DNA from: Geothermobacter sp964501815
GTDB lineage: Bacteria > Desulfobacterota > Desulfuromonadia > Desulfuromonadales > Geothermobacteraceae
Reading direction: 5' to 3'
DNA: 49,700 nucleotides
NCBI GenBank assembly: GCA_964501815.1
Contig: CAZCUR010000007.1
Location: forward strand, 1-49,700
The number at the start of each line of letters is the position of its first letter. Within the stretch, counting starts at the first letter, position 1. The notes beneath the pieces were generated by a model. It saw only the letters and a list, made by a program, of their open reading frames with translations. It did no database searches and was not told the DNA's origin. Shown one piece after another: positions 1-8,366 of the stretch. A program made the translations under genes and the position numbers.

Positions 1-88
1 TGCCGGGATGCACCTGAATCGGGAAATGATAGTCGATGCGGGCAGGCTTGAAAAGGGGGTAGCCCTTCAGGGCGGGGCAGGTCGTCAA
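1..88 (-). CDS. Partial CDS of unknown function (N-terminus only)
   Basis: A minus-strand frame opens with TTG at 88 and runs off the window edge. It overlaps the recX stop codon as TTGA, the same kind of coupling seen elsewhere in this operon. The first residues read MTTCPALKGYPLFKPARIDY and then continue FPIQVHPG, which looks like real protein (aromatic, proline and basic residues, no rare-codon runs). No clear Shine-Dalgarno precedes the TTG, so the start is tentative. I do not recognise the family from 29 residues. The position suggests the last visible gene of the recA-pilT-recX transcription unit. Confidence 0.4.
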   Translation of the reverse strand, partial: MTTCPALKGYPLFKPARIDYHFPIQVHPG

Positions 89-558
89 TCGGGGCGGCGC
101 AGAGCCGTCAGAATCAGGTCGAGAGGGAAGCCGCGTCTTTGAAAATAATGCACCACCCGGCATCGCTCCCGGTCGGTTGCACTGTGGTAGGCGAAGTTGG
201 GGTAGCGCCTCCGGGCCAGGTCTCTGACCAGGGCTGTTGCGTCTGCTTTGTCTTCCGCAGCCGCGGCGGCGTTTTCGGCCAGTTCGCCTTGGATCCCACG
301 CTGTTTCAGTTCCAGGCGCAGGCGCCCACCCCAGGCCCGGCCGTCTTTGACCAACCGGCCTGCCAGGTACTGGGCGTAGCGGCGGTCATCGAGGTAGCCG
401 AGCTGCTGCAAACGGTCCAACGCCTTTTCGATCTCTTCCTGGGGACAACCGCGCTGTCGCAGCCGCGCCGTCAGCTCGCAGCTGCTGTAGTCGCGCCGGG
501 TCAGCAGCCTCAGGGCCAGCTGCCAGGCGTCCGGAGGGGCTTTCGGCTGCCTGGCCAC
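85..558 (-). CDS. recX: Regulatory protein RecX
   Basis: Cytoplasmic modulator of RecA that binds in the RecA filament groove and limits its extension and activity. The 157 residues match the small, all-helical RecX build of repeated three-helix units: residues about 15-60 carry the typical start (ALRLLTRRDYSSCELTARLR followed by a G-C/Y-L-DDRRYAQ segment), and the middle has the LKQRGI turn usual for the second repeat. The length is normal for the family. It lies three bases downstream of pilT, which itself lies three bases after recA, so RecX is probably made from the recA message. The identification rests on both motif pattern and the recA context. Confidence 0.9.
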   Translation of the reverse strand: MARQPKAPPDAWQLALRLLTRRDYSSCELTARLRQRGCPQEEIEKALDRLQQLGYLDDRRYAQYLAGRLVKDGRAWGGRLRLELKQRGIQGELAENAAAAAEDKADATALVRDLARRRYPNFAYHSATDRERCRVVHYFQRRGFPLDLILTALRRPD

Positions 559-561
559 GGC

Positions 562-1731
562 CTAGAAACGATCGATCTGGATGGTTTCGTCGCTGTCCGG
601 CTTGGGGATGTCGAGTTCGGCGTCCTTGTCCTCGAAATCCTCCCAGGTGCCGTCCGAGGTCGATGAAACCCCGGAGACCTTGAGCTTGAAATCGTCCGGA
701 TTTGAGCTTTGGCGCAGGGCCTCTTCGAAGGTAATCAGCTTTTTCTGCAGCAGCTGCAGCAGCGACTGATCAAAGGTCTGCATGCCGTAGGCGACGTAAC
801 CCTGAGCCATGGTGTCGCGCAGCAGCTTGGTTTTGTCCTTGTCTTCGATCAGCTCGCGCACCCGCGCGGTGGAGACCATGACCTCAACCGCGGGGACGCG
901 CCCCTTGCCGTCGGCGCGCGGCACCAGGCGCTGGGAGATGACCCCCTTGAGGATGGCGGCCAGCTGCAGGCGCACCTGGCGCTGCTGGTAGGGGGGGAAG
1001 ACACCGATAATGCGGTTGATGGTTTCGGGCGCGTCGACGGTGTGCAGGGTCGACAGCACCAGATGGCCGGTTTCGGCGGCGGTGATGGCGGTTTCAATCG
1101 TTTCAAAGTCGCGCATCTCGCCCACCAGAATGACGTCCGGGTCCTGGCGCAGGGCGCTTTTCAGGGCGACGCTGAAACTTTCGGTATCGAAACCGACCTC
1201 ACGCTGGTTGATGATGCTCTTCTTGTCCCGGTGCAGGTATTCGATCGGGTCTTCGATGGTGACGATATGGGCGGTGCGGTGGCTGTTGATGTGGTCGATG
1301 ATGGCTGAAAGGGTGGTCGACTTGCCCGAGCCGGTGGCGCCGGTGACCAGAATCATGCCGCGCGGCTCCATGGCCAGCTTTTTCAGCACCGGCGGCAGCA
1401 GCAGTTCGTCGATGGTCTTGGTCTCGAACGGAATGGTCCGAAAGACCAGCGAGACCGAGCCGCGCTGGGTAAAGGCGTTGACGCGGAAACGCCCCAGTCC
1501 CGGCACCCCGTAGGAGAGGTCGACTTCGTGGGCCTCCTCCATGCGCCGCCGCTGGGCGTCATTCATGATTTCGTTGGCGATGGCACGGGTCTGTTCCGGT
1601 GTGATGCGTGGCGCCTTGGGCAGGGGGCGCAGGCTGCCGTCGATGCGGTAAATGGGGGGGAGCCCGGCTTTGAGATGAACGTCCGAGGCGCGGGCCCTGA
1701 GCGCCATGGCAAGAATGTCATTCAGTTTCAT
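562..1731 (-). CDS. pilT: Type IV pilus retraction ATPase PilT
   Basis: Hexameric cytoplasmic ATPase that drives type IV pilus retraction and twitching motility. Visible motifs are Walker A GATGSGKS at residues 131-138, the Asp box IVTIEDPIEYLH at about 156-167, Walker B ILVGEMRD at about 201-208, and the His box GHLVLSTLH at 222-230. The N-terminal ASDVHLKAG segment is typical of PilT/PilU. At 389 residues it is longer than the usual 345-360 because of a C-terminal Ser/Asp/Glu-rich tail from about residue 345 (GVSSTSDGTWEDFEDKDAEL and beyond). The gene sits between recA and recX with three-base gaps on both sides, so it is co-transcribed with DNA-repair genes. Which pilT paralogue it represents cannot be told without the rest of the genome. 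Confidence 0.95.
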   Translation of the reverse strand: MKLNDILAMALRARASDVHLKAGLPPIYRIDGSLRPLPKAPRITPEQTRAIANEIMNDAQRRRMEEAHEVDLSYGVPGLGRFRVNAFTQRGSVSLVFRTIPFETKTIDELLLPPVLKKLAMEPRGMILVTGATGSGKSTTLSAIIDHINSHRTAHIVTIEDPIEYLHRDKKSIINQREVGFDTESFSVALKSALRQDPDVILVGEMRDFETIETAITAAETGHLVLSTLHTVDAPETINRIIGVFPPYQQRQVRLQLAAILKGVISQRLVPRADGKGRVPAVEVMVSTARVRELIEDKDKTKLLRDTMAQGYVAYGMQTFDQSLLQLLQKKLITFEEALRQSSNPDDFKLKVSGVSSTSDGTWEDFEDKDAELDIPKPDSDETIQIDRF

Positions 1732-1734
1732 CGG

Positions 1735-2757
1735 TCAGGCTCCTTCGACGGCCTGCTCGGCAGGGATCAGGCCGAAGCGTTCCCGCAGGGCTGTTTCGAT
1801 GGCGTCGGCGGTTTCCGGATGGTCCAGCAGGAACTGTTTGGCATTTTCACGTCCCTGGCCGATACGTTCGCCGTTGTAGGAATACCAGGCCCCGCTCTTT
1901 TCCACCACGCCCTGGTCAACCCCGAGGTCGAGCACATCACCGACCCTGGAAATGCCGGTGCCGTACATGATGTCGAACTCGGCTTCCTTGAAGGGCGGAG
2001 CGACCTTGTTCTTGACCACCTTGACCCGGGTGCGGTTGCCGATGACATCCTGCCCCTGCTTGATGGCGGCGATGCGGCGGATGTCCATGCGCACGGAGGC
2101 GTAGAATTTCAGCGCGTTGCCACCGGTGGTGGTCTCCGGGTTGCCAAACATCACCCCGATCTTCATGCGGATCTGGTTGATGAAGATGACGCAGCAGTTG
2201 CTCTTGCTGATGGTAGCGGTCAGTTTGCGCAGGGCCTGGGACATCAGCCGGGCCTGCAGGCCCATGTGGGAATCTCCCATCTCCCCCTCGATTTCGGCGC
2301 GTGGCACCAGGGCGGCAACCGAGTCGATGACCAGCACGTCGATAGCGCCGCTGCGCACCAGCACTTCGGCGATTTCCAGCGCCTGTTCACCCGTGTCCGG
2401 CTGGGACACCAGCAAATCGTCGGTTTTGACCCCGAGCTGCCGGGCGTACTGGACATCGAGGGCGTGTTCGGCGTCGACAAAGGCGGCGATGCCGCCTGTC
2501 TTCTGGGCTTCCGCGACGATGTGCAGGGCGAGGGTGGTCTTGCCGGACGATTCGGGACCGTAGATTTCAATGATGCGGCCGCGCGGCACACCGCCGACAC
2601 CGAGAGCGACATCGAGAGACAGGGCTCCGGTGGGAATGGCCTCGACGCCGGGCAGGGATGTGTCCTCCCCCAGGCGCATGATGCTGCCTTTGCCGAATTG
2701 CTTTTCAATCTGGCCCATGGCCAGTTCGATGCTGCGGTTACGCTGGTCGTTCGCCAT
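1735..2757 (-). CDS. recA: Recombinase RecA
   Basis: ATP-dependent DNA strand-exchange protein central to homologous recombination and SOS induction. The 340 residues include Walker A GPESSGKT at 67-74, the Walker B region VLVIDSVAALVPRAE, and the L2 loop segment FGNPETTTGGNALKF. The length is standard. The start is fixed by GGAGG seven bases before ATG. Upstream, the 84-base gap to thpR contains an imperfect hairpin (2795-2819) and a TTGACA hexamer overlapping the thpR stop; I could not find a convincing -10 element or the published Geobacter LexA box, so SOS control is unproven here. pilT and recX follow at three-base intervals. Confidence 0.98.
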   Translation of the reverse strand: MANDQRNRSIELAMGQIEKQFGKGSIMRLGEDTSLPGVEAIPTGALSLDVALGVGGVPRGRIIEIYGPESSGKTTLALHIVAEAQKTGGIAAFVDAEHALDVQYARQLGVKTDDLLVSQPDTGEQALEIAEVLVRSGAIDVLVIDSVAALVPRAEIEGEMGDSHMGLQARLMSQALRKLTATISKSNCCVIFINQIRMKIGVMFGNPETTTGGNALKFYASVRMDIRRIAAIKQGQDVIGNRTRVKVVKNKVAPPFKEAEFDIMYGTGISRVGDVLDLGVDQGVVEKSGAWYSYNGERIGQGRENAKQFLLDHPETADAIETALRERFGLIPAEQAVEGA

Positions 2758-2794
2758 GTGGAAACCTCCGTTGAGGGGTGTGTTCAGTGCTGGT

Positions 2795-2819
2795 GCACCT
2801 TGGTACGGAACCAGGGTGC
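2795..2819. promoter_or_regulatory. Inverted repeat in recA leader
   Basis: Arms GCACCTTGGT (2795-2804) and ACCAGGGTGC (2810-2819) pair over ten positions with one mismatch/wobble around the loop ACGGA. It lies 38-62 bases before the recA ATG. It could be a leader RNA hairpin or an operator. It does not exactly fit the GGTTN2CN4GN3ACC box reported for Geobacter LexA, as I recall it. No T-run follows on the minus strand, so it is not a terminator. Confidence 0.4.
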
Positions 2820-2841
2820 CTTCGGTCTGTGTCAGATAATG

Positions 2842-3390
2842 TCAAACTGTTGGGCCCGTGAGCCGGGCCTGCACCAGGGGCGTGTGCCGTGCGCCCTCAG
2901 GTTTCAATTCGCTCTGGTACAGGACGATGCGGTCCACCGGCAGCCGGCCCCAGTTTTGCCGCTGCAGGGAACGGGCCAGCTCATTGATGTTTTCAGGGCG
3001 GCCACGCATCCGCGCCAGGGTGATGTGCGGCTGAAACCTTTCGTCTGCCTCGTTCAGGGCCCGGACCAGTTTCCGATGCAGAATCGCCCAGTTGCCGACA
3101 TGATCCAGACCGGCCCAGACGACTCGCGCCCGGCGTGGCGAGGGAAAGGCTCCCAGCCCGGCACAGCGGCACTCGAAGGGGCCGCACGTTCGACCTACGG
3201 ATAGCACAGCGTCGCGCAGCTGTTCAAGTGATTCAGCCGGCCTTTCGCCCAGAAACGCCAAAGTGACATGCAGGCTCTCCGGATGAGACAGACGCAGGGG
3301 GAGCCCGGTATCCCGCAACTGGTGCTGGGCCCGGGCAAGGCCTGCTTTCAGTTCAGGCGGCAAAGGGACAGCAACGAACAGCCGCGGCAT
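2842..3390 (-). CDS. thpR: RNA 2',3'-cyclic phosphodiesterase (2H family)
   Basis: Member of the 2H phosphoesterase superfamily that opens 2',3'-cyclic RNA ends (earlier annotated as 2'-5' RNA ligase LigT). Both catalytic tetrapeptides are present: HVTL at residues 41-44 and HITL at 122-125. The start MPRLFVAVPLPPELK and length of 182 residues are typical. It follows the sensor kinase gene by three bases and precedes recA by 84 bases, in the same direction. Its stop region overlaps a possible recA -35 hexamer. Confidence 0.9.
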   Translation of the reverse strand: MPRLFVAVPLPPELKAGLARAQHQLRDTGLPLRLSHPESLHVTLAFLGERPAESLEQLRDAVLSVGRTCGPFECRCAGLGAFPSPRRARVVWAGLDHVGNWAILHRKLVRALNEADERFQPHITLARMRGRPENINELARSLQRQNWGRLPVDRIVLYQSELKPEGARHTPLVQARLTGPTV

Positions 3391-3393
3391 CTG

Positions 3394-5454
3394 TCAGACC
3401 TCCACCTTCACCGCCTGGCGCTCCTCGGCAGGGGTCAAGGGGAGCAGAATGTGGAAGGTGCTGCCGCCCTGGTCGAGGCCCGCGCTTGTCGCCCAGATCA
3501 TGCCGCCGTGGGCTTCGATCATACCCCGGGCCAGCGTCAGCCCCAGACCGACCCCCTTGCCGCCGAAGCGGGATTTGGAGGTGTGGTGACCGCTGATGTC
3601 GCCGATTTCGTAAAACTTGTCGAAAATACGAGGTAATTCATCAGGTTGAATGCCGATGCCGGAGTCACGGATGTCGATGCACAGGTAGCTTTTCGCCAGG
3701 GGACGCCGGAAAAACTCCCGGGTGAAGGGTTCCAGTTCCGCCTTTGCCATCGCGATGCTTTGGCCGCTGACCCGTTTGGTGCTGAGACGGATGACCCCTC
3801 CTTCCGGGGTGAATTTGACGGCGTTTTCCAGAATGCGCATCAGGGTACGGTGCAAATGATCGGCATCCCCCAAAAGACCGTCGACCGGTTCTGGAAGTTC
3901 AAGTTCGAACCGCTGGCTGTTTTGCTGGACCAGGGGGCGTAATTCTTCTTCCACCCGTTGCAGCATCAGGGGCAGATTGATCCTTTCACGGCCCAGGTAA
4001 ATGCTTTGGGCTTCGAGTCGCGCGACTTCGAGCAGGTTGTCGACGATTTCCCGCAGACGTTCACCCCCGTCCCGGATGGCATCGAGCAGGCGCAGCTGGT
4101 TCGGTTCCAGGTTGTCCTTCTGTTCTGTCAGCAGTTCGGTTCCGGTCAGGATGCAGGTCAGCGGGGTGCGCAGCTCGTGCGAGGCAAGGGCCAGAAAATT
4201 GTTTTTCATCCGTTCCAGCCGTTCCAGGGTCTGTCTTGCTTCGTGCTGGCGTATCAGATTGTCCTTCAGCCGACGTCGGGATTCATTCAGTTCGCGGTTG
4301 GTGGCCCGGTTGATGCGGTCCTGCCAGCGCAGGTTTTCGAGCAGTTCCACCCCCTCGATGGCGGCGCCGAGCTGTCGGCCGACGGCCGTGAGCAACTGGA
4401 CCTCGTCGCGGCGGAAGACCCTTTTTTTGTTGCAGCACAGAAACAGAACCCCCTTGACCCGGTCCCGGGCCTGGATGGGCACGGCCTGAAATCCCCGCCA
4501 TGAGGTGCGCGCAATGGATTTGGCCCAGGTGCGCCGATCGGTTTGCAGGTCCACGGAGGAGCGGGGGTGGCCTGTGGCCGCAACGGTTCCGGCCAGGCCC
4601 TGGCCGGGCTGCAGCCGGGAGAGCTCGTGGTGGACTTCCTCCGGGATCTGGTAGCGGGCGGCCAAAAGAAAGTCGTTGCCTTCGTGGCGCAGCAGAAAGA
4701 TGCCGCCGGCATCGGCGTCCATCGCTTCGGCGATGGTGGTGAGTGTCGTGTTGAGCAAGGCCTGCTGGTCGTGGATTTCGCTGGACTGATGGGCGATGCT
4801 GTTGAGCAGGGCCAGGTCCCGGTTCTTCTGGCGCAACTCCTGTTCAATGGCCCTCTGGGTGCTGACATCCCTGAGGGTGGCATGAATGACCTGTTGGCGG
4901 CCGAGCTGCCCCAGACGGGCGTGAAGAGCGCCGATAAAGCGGGTTTTGTCCCGGCGACAAAACTCCAGGGCATCATCTTCGGCATAGCCTCGGGAGCGAA
5001 TCTGGTCAAGCAGGTCGAGGTAGCGATGTCTGTGGCTTTCGGCCAGCAGCTGCAGCGGTGACAGCTCGCGCAGTTCCTCGGCGCTGAATCCCAGCAGATC
5101 GAGGGCCTGACGGTTCTGGTCGACCAGGCGACCACTGCCCGGGTCGATGAGCAGGACCGCGTCACCGGCCCAATCGAGCAGTTGGCGCTGGCGCTGGTGG
5201 GCGGCGGCCAGTTCGTTGCTCAGACGGTGGTGATCCCCCCGCAGGCGCTCCAGGTCCTGCTCGAGCGACTGACGAGACCGTTTGCCCCGGTGGAAGGCCA
5301 GTGCCAACCCCGCAGCAAGGGCGGTCAACAGCAAGGTGGTGACCAGAGGGCCCCCATACCGGCAGCCCAGCCATCCGGTTGCCGGCAGCGCCAGCAACAG
5401 CAGGTAAAGGGCCGCTCCGGCCCGGCTCCTGTCTTGGGTGGCCGGGCGTTTCAT
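3394..5454 (-). CDS. Membrane sensor histidine kinase (PAS-GAF-HisKA-HATPase)
   Basis: Two hydrophobic segments (about residues 14-30 and 36-54) anchor the protein; a short coiled coil (about 58-92) leads to a PAS domain (about 92-205) and a GAF domain (about 220-370). The kinase core has the H box with phospho-accepting His426 in FLALASHELRTPL, N box Asn544 (ILENAVKF), G1 DSGIGI (597-602) and G2 GGKGVGLGL (631-639). It autophosphorylates and would pass phosphate to a response regulator, but none is encoded nearby, so it is an orphan kinase. The GAF domain suggests a small-molecule or redox input; the ligand is unknown. Its ATG overlaps the cinA stop as ATGA, so the two are translationally coupled. 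Length 686 residues. Confidence 0.9.
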   Translation of the reverse strand: MKRPATQDRSRAGAALYLLLLALPATGWLGCRYGGPLVTTLLLTALAAGLALAFHRGKRSRQSLEQDLERLRGDHHRLSNELAAAHQRQRQLLDWAGDAVLLIDPGSGRLVDQNRQALDLLGFSAEELRELSPLQLLAESHRHRYLDLLDQIRSRGYAEDDALEFCRRDKTRFIGALHARLGQLGRQQVIHATLRDVSTQRAIEQELRQKNRDLALLNSIAHQSSEIHDQQALLNTTLTTIAEAMDADAGGIFLLRHEGNDFLLAARYQIPEEVHHELSRLQPGQGLAGTVAATGHPRSSVDLQTDRRTWAKSIARTSWRGFQAVPIQARDRVKGVLFLCCNKKRVFRRDEVQLLTAVGRQLGAAIEGVELLENLRWQDRINRATNRELNESRRRLKDNLIRQHEARQTLERLERMKNNFLALASHELRTPLTCILTGTELLTEQKDNLEPNQLRLLDAIRDGGERLREIVDNLLEVARLEAQSIYLGRERINLPLMLQRVEEELRPLVQQNSQRFELELPEPVDGLLGDADHLHRTLMRILENAVKFTPEGGVIRLSTKRVSGQSIAMAKAELEPFTREFFRRPLAKSYLCIDIRDSGIGIQPDELPRIFDKFYEIGDISGHHTSKSRFGGKGVGLGLTLARGMIEAHGGMIWATSAGLDQGGSTFHILLPLTPAEERQAVKVEV

Positions 5455-6695
5455 GCGCTTTTCTCCGGCCGGTATCGGGCCAGTCGTGCCAGTGCCGTCA
5501 TCGTCGTCAACATGCGGATACGCTGCCGGCTGCCGCCGAGCTTCAGGTGTTCGACATGGACCTTGTCGCCGTCGGCCAGGGCCAGGTAGACGGTGCCGAC
5601 CGGTTTGTCCGCGCTGCCTCCTCCGGGGCCTGCGATACCGGTGACGGCAAGACCGATATCGGTGCGGGCCGTCGCGCGCACCCCTTCGGCCATGGCACGG
5701 GCGCAGGCTGCACTGACGGCGCCGTGCTCCTGCAGCAGAGCTTCACTGACTCCCAGCCAGTCTCTTTTGGCGCTGTTGGCGTACGTGACCCCGCTTCGCT
5801 CCAGCACCTTTGAAGCGCCCGGTATCTCGGTCAGAGCGGCACTGATGAGTCCTCCGGTGCAGGACTCGGCCAGAGCCAGGGTCCGGTTCCGGTGGAGGAG
5901 GTTGTCCAGCGCCAGCTGTGCCAGGCTGGTCCCGTCCGGGTAGCAGATGCCGGCGGCCAGGGCGGTTCGGACCCTGGATTCGGCCTGCTCCAGAGCCTCG
6001 GGATGCCGGCTGCGCAGCTTGACCACCGTTTCGGGAAAGTCGACACCGAAGCCGAGTTCGACCGTTTCCGGCAGGGAGGTTGCGGTCAGCAGGCGTTCCA
6101 CCTCCGGTTCCGGGAAACCAAAAACCCGCAGACGGATCTCCTGCCAGGCCAACAGACCCGAAAATCGCTGTTTCAGCCGTGGTACCAGTTCCTGTTCGAC
6201 CATGGCGTGTAATTCGCGCGGCACTCCGGGAAAGAAGGCCAGCAGGCAGGAGGATTGTTCGAGCAGAAAGCCGGGGGCGGTGCCAAGGGGATTGGGGAGA
6301 ACCTCTGCTCCCGCAGGCAACAGGTATTGCCGGCGGTTGGCCGGGTGCGGTTCCCGCCCGAGACGGCGGAAGTGTTCCAGCACCAGCGCGCGGGCCTGTT
6401 CATGTTCGACCAGCGTCAACCCGAAAGCCTCGGCGGCCGCCGCCGTGGTCAGATCGTCTTCGGTCGGGCCGAGCCCGCCGGTGACGAGAACCAGATCAAA
6501 TCGTGCCGCCAGATCGGCAAGTTCGTCGGCAATCTCCTGCCGCCGGTCGCCGACGGTTACAATCCGGGACAGGCGCAGTCCCAGCGGTGCCAGCCTGCGG
6601 GCGATATCCCGACTGTTGCTGTCGAGCAGCTCTCCCGAGAGCAGTTCCGCTCCGGTGGTCAGCACGGCAACCTTGATGTCGGAGTCCTGCGGCAT
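5451..6695 (-). CDS. cinA: CinA: nicotinamide-nucleotide amidohydrolase / competence-damage protein
   Basis: Two-domain CinA. The N-terminal MoCF-like domain (COG1058) shows TTGAELLSGELLDSNS and the signature VTGGLGPTEDDLT. The C-terminal PncC-type amidohydrolase domain, which converts NMN to NaMN in pyridine-nucleotide salvage, shows LALAESCTGGLISAAL and GIAGPGGG. The ATG at 6695 is chosen because AAGGAGG stands eight bases upstream; an in-frame TTG at 6713 overlapping the pgpA stop would add six residues. About 414 residues, the usual length. cinA lies near recA in many bacteria, which fits here, with the sensor kinase and thpR inserted between. Confidence 0.95.
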   Translation of the reverse strand: MPQDSDIKVAVLTTGAELLSGELLDSNSRDIARRLAPLGLRLSRIVTVGDRRQEIADELADLAARFDLVLVTGGLGPTEDDLTTAAAAEAFGLTLVEHEQARALVLEHFRRLGREPHPANRRQYLLPAGAEVLPNPLGTAPGFLLEQSSCLLAFFPGVPRELHAMVEQELVPRLKQRFSGLLAWQEIRLRVFGFPEPEVERLLTATSLPETVELGFGVDFPETVVKLRSRHPEALEQAESRVRTALAAGICYPDGTSLAQLALDNLLHRNRTLALAESCTGGLISAALTEIPGASKVLERSGVTYANSAKRDWLGVSEALLQEHGAVSAACARAMAEGVRATARTDIGLAVTGIAGPGGGSADKPVGTVYLALADGDKVHVEHLKLGGSRQRIRMLTTMTALARLARYRPEKSA

Positions 6696-6709
6696 CGGGT
6701 GCGCCTCCT

Positions 6710-7186
6710 TCAACCGAACAGCAGCAGACAGAATCGCAGAACCAGGGCGGCATAGAGTCCGGCCGCGACATCGTCAAGGACCACGCCGACGCCGTTTTTC
6801 ATCTCGCGGTCGAACCAGCTGGCCGGGGGCAGCTTGGCGATGTCGAACAGGCGGAAGAAGACGAATCCCAGCAGGGCCGCGGTCCACGAAAAGGGGAGCA
6901 AAGCGACGGTGACCAGATAGCCGACCAGCTCGTCGATGACGATGCGGCCGTCGTCGGCCCGGTTGTAATGCCGTCCGGCCCTGTCGCTTATCAGGCAGGC
7001 GACGGCCAGCAGCAGGACCCAGACCAGGGTGAAGGCCAGGCCACCGAGGTGGCTGAGCAGCCAGAAGACCGGGATGCCCGCCAGGGTGCCGACCGTCCCG
7101 GGCGCGACCGGCGCATAGCCCAGACCGCCGTTCGCGGCCAGGTGCAGAACCCAGGCGGGTGTTTGCCGGTTCGAGGCGTCAGCCAT
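6710..7186 (-). CDS. pgpA: Phosphatidylglycerophosphatase A
   Basis: Inner-membrane enzyme that dephosphorylates phosphatidylglycerol phosphate to phosphatidylglycerol. The signature GYAPVAPGTVGTLAG near the N-terminus, the acidic motif DDGRIVIDELVGY and hydrophobic segments are typical of PgpA. The start at 7186 is chosen over upstream in-frame codons because GGAGGGAGAAACACG precedes this ATG and the family begins here; it gives 158 residues. It overlaps the end of larC by eight bases, so translation is probably coupled. Its neighbours larC and cinA have no metabolic link to lipid synthesis. Confidence 0.93.
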   Translation of the reverse strand: MADASNRQTPAWVLHLAANGGLGYAPVAPGTVGTLAGIPVFWLLSHLGGLAFTLVWVLLLAVACLISDRAGRHYNRADDGRIVIDELVGYLVTVALLPFSWTAALLGFVFFRLFDIAKLPPASWFDREMKNGVGVVLDDVAAGLYAALVLRFCLLLFG

Positions 7187-8366
7187 CGTGTTTCTCCCTC
7201 CAGTTTTGGGCCGCCTGTTCAACCAGGCGGTAGACGTCCGCGATCGGTTTGCCACTTTGGCGCGCCAGGCGCCGGCAGTCCTCGTATTCGGGAGTCAGAC
7301 GTATGATGTCGTCACCCCGTTGCAGCACCTTTGCCCTGGCCGGGCCCAGCGGTGTCTTCAGTTCGATCTGGCGGCGCGGCAGCTTGCAGCGCTGTTCGAT
7401 ATGCCAGCGCAGTCCGGCGGTCAGCCCCTCGCCCAGAAGCAGGTCGCGCACGCGGGCAAAATCCTCCTCGCGCGCCAGGACCGTCAGGCCGGTCGCCGGG
7501 CGGTTCTTTTTCATCAGCAGCGAGGCAAAAGCGACGTCGAGAGCGCCCGCTTCCAGCAGCTTCTCCTGCAGGTAGCCGAGCCATTCGGGGCTGGCGTCAT
7601 CGATATGCGCACTCAGAACCACGACCCGGTCGACCTCGTAATGGCCGCCGCCGCTTGCCTGCCCGAGAAAGCCGCGCAGCAGGTTGGGGCGGTCGGGAAG
7701 TTGCCAGCCGCCGACACCGTAGCCGGTCTGTTCCAGGCGCATGTCGGGGCAGGCACCCGGTTCGCCAAGGGTGGTGACCAGAGCGGCGCCTGTTGGTGTG
7801 ACCAGCTCCTTTTCGCAGGCGGCATCGGTCACCGGCCAGCCTTCCAGCAGGGCTGCCGTGGCTGGTGCAGGCAGGGGCATGCGGCCGTGGTCCGTCTGGA
7901 CAAACCCGCGGCTCAGGGGAACAGGTCCGCAGATAAGCCGGTCGATGCCGAGCCGGAACAGACCGAGGCAGGTGCCAACGATGTCGATGATGGCATCGAC
8001 GGCACCGACTTCATGGAAATGGACCCGGTCCACCGGGACCCCATGCACCCGTGCTTCTGCTTCGGCCAGCCGGGTGAAAACATCCCGGGCGGCCTGCCTG
8101 ACCTGGTCCGGCAGCCCGGCCCGTTCGATCAGGCCGAGGATGTCGGGGAGATGACGCTGCCCCGGTTCCTGTTCGGTGTGGACCCGGATGCGGGTGCCAC
8201 GGATGCCCCCGCGTTGCTCGGTGGCGCGTTCCAGGCGCCATCCCGGCAGGCCCAGGGCGTTGAGGCCTTCCTCCAAAACCCGGATGTCGAGGCCCAGATC
8301 GGCCAGCAGGCCCAGAAACATGTCGCCGGAAAGTCCGGCGAAGGGATCCAGCCACAGGGTTTTCAT
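7179..8366 (-). CDS. larC: Nickel-pincer cofactor biosynthesis protein LarC
   Basis: LarC inserts nickel into the pyridinium-bisthiocarboxylate mononucleotide to complete the nickel-pincer cofactor of lactate racemase-like enzymes; it uses CTP in characterised members. The start LWLDPFAGLSGDMFLGLLAD, the HFHEVGAVDAIIDIVG motif and the LSAHIDDASPEWLGYL region are family hallmarks. It is a single 395-residue frame, without the programmed frameshift that splits LarC1/LarC2 in Lactobacillus plantarum. The ATG overlaps the larB stop (ATGA). Neither LarE nor LarA is in the window. Confidence 0.93.
   Translation of the reverse strand: MKTLWLDPFAGLSGDMFLGLLADLGLDIRVLEEGLNALGLPGWRLERATEQRGGIRGTRIRVHTEQEPGQRHLPDILGLIERAGLPDQVRQAARDVFTRLAEAEARVHGVPVDRVHFHEVGAVDAIIDIVGTCLGLFRLGIDRLICGPVPLSRGFVQTDHGRMPLPAPATAALLEGWPVTDAACEKELVTPTGAALVTTLGEPGACPDMRLEQTGYGVGGWQLPDRPNLLRGFLGQASGGGHYEVDRVVVLSAHIDDASPEWLGYLQEKLLEAGALDVAFASLLMKKNRPATGLTVLAREEDFARVRDLLLGEGLTAGLRWHIEQRCKLPRRQIELKTPLGPARAKVLQRGDDIIRLTPEYEDCRRLARQSGKPIADVYRLVEQAAQNWREKHDG

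Noticed and set aside
1528..3204. Long plus-strand frame opposite pilT and recA
   Set aside because: It is antisense to two certain genes; the composition (His, Asp, Gly-rich) is typical of a GC-rich shadow frame and no family resemblance is seen.
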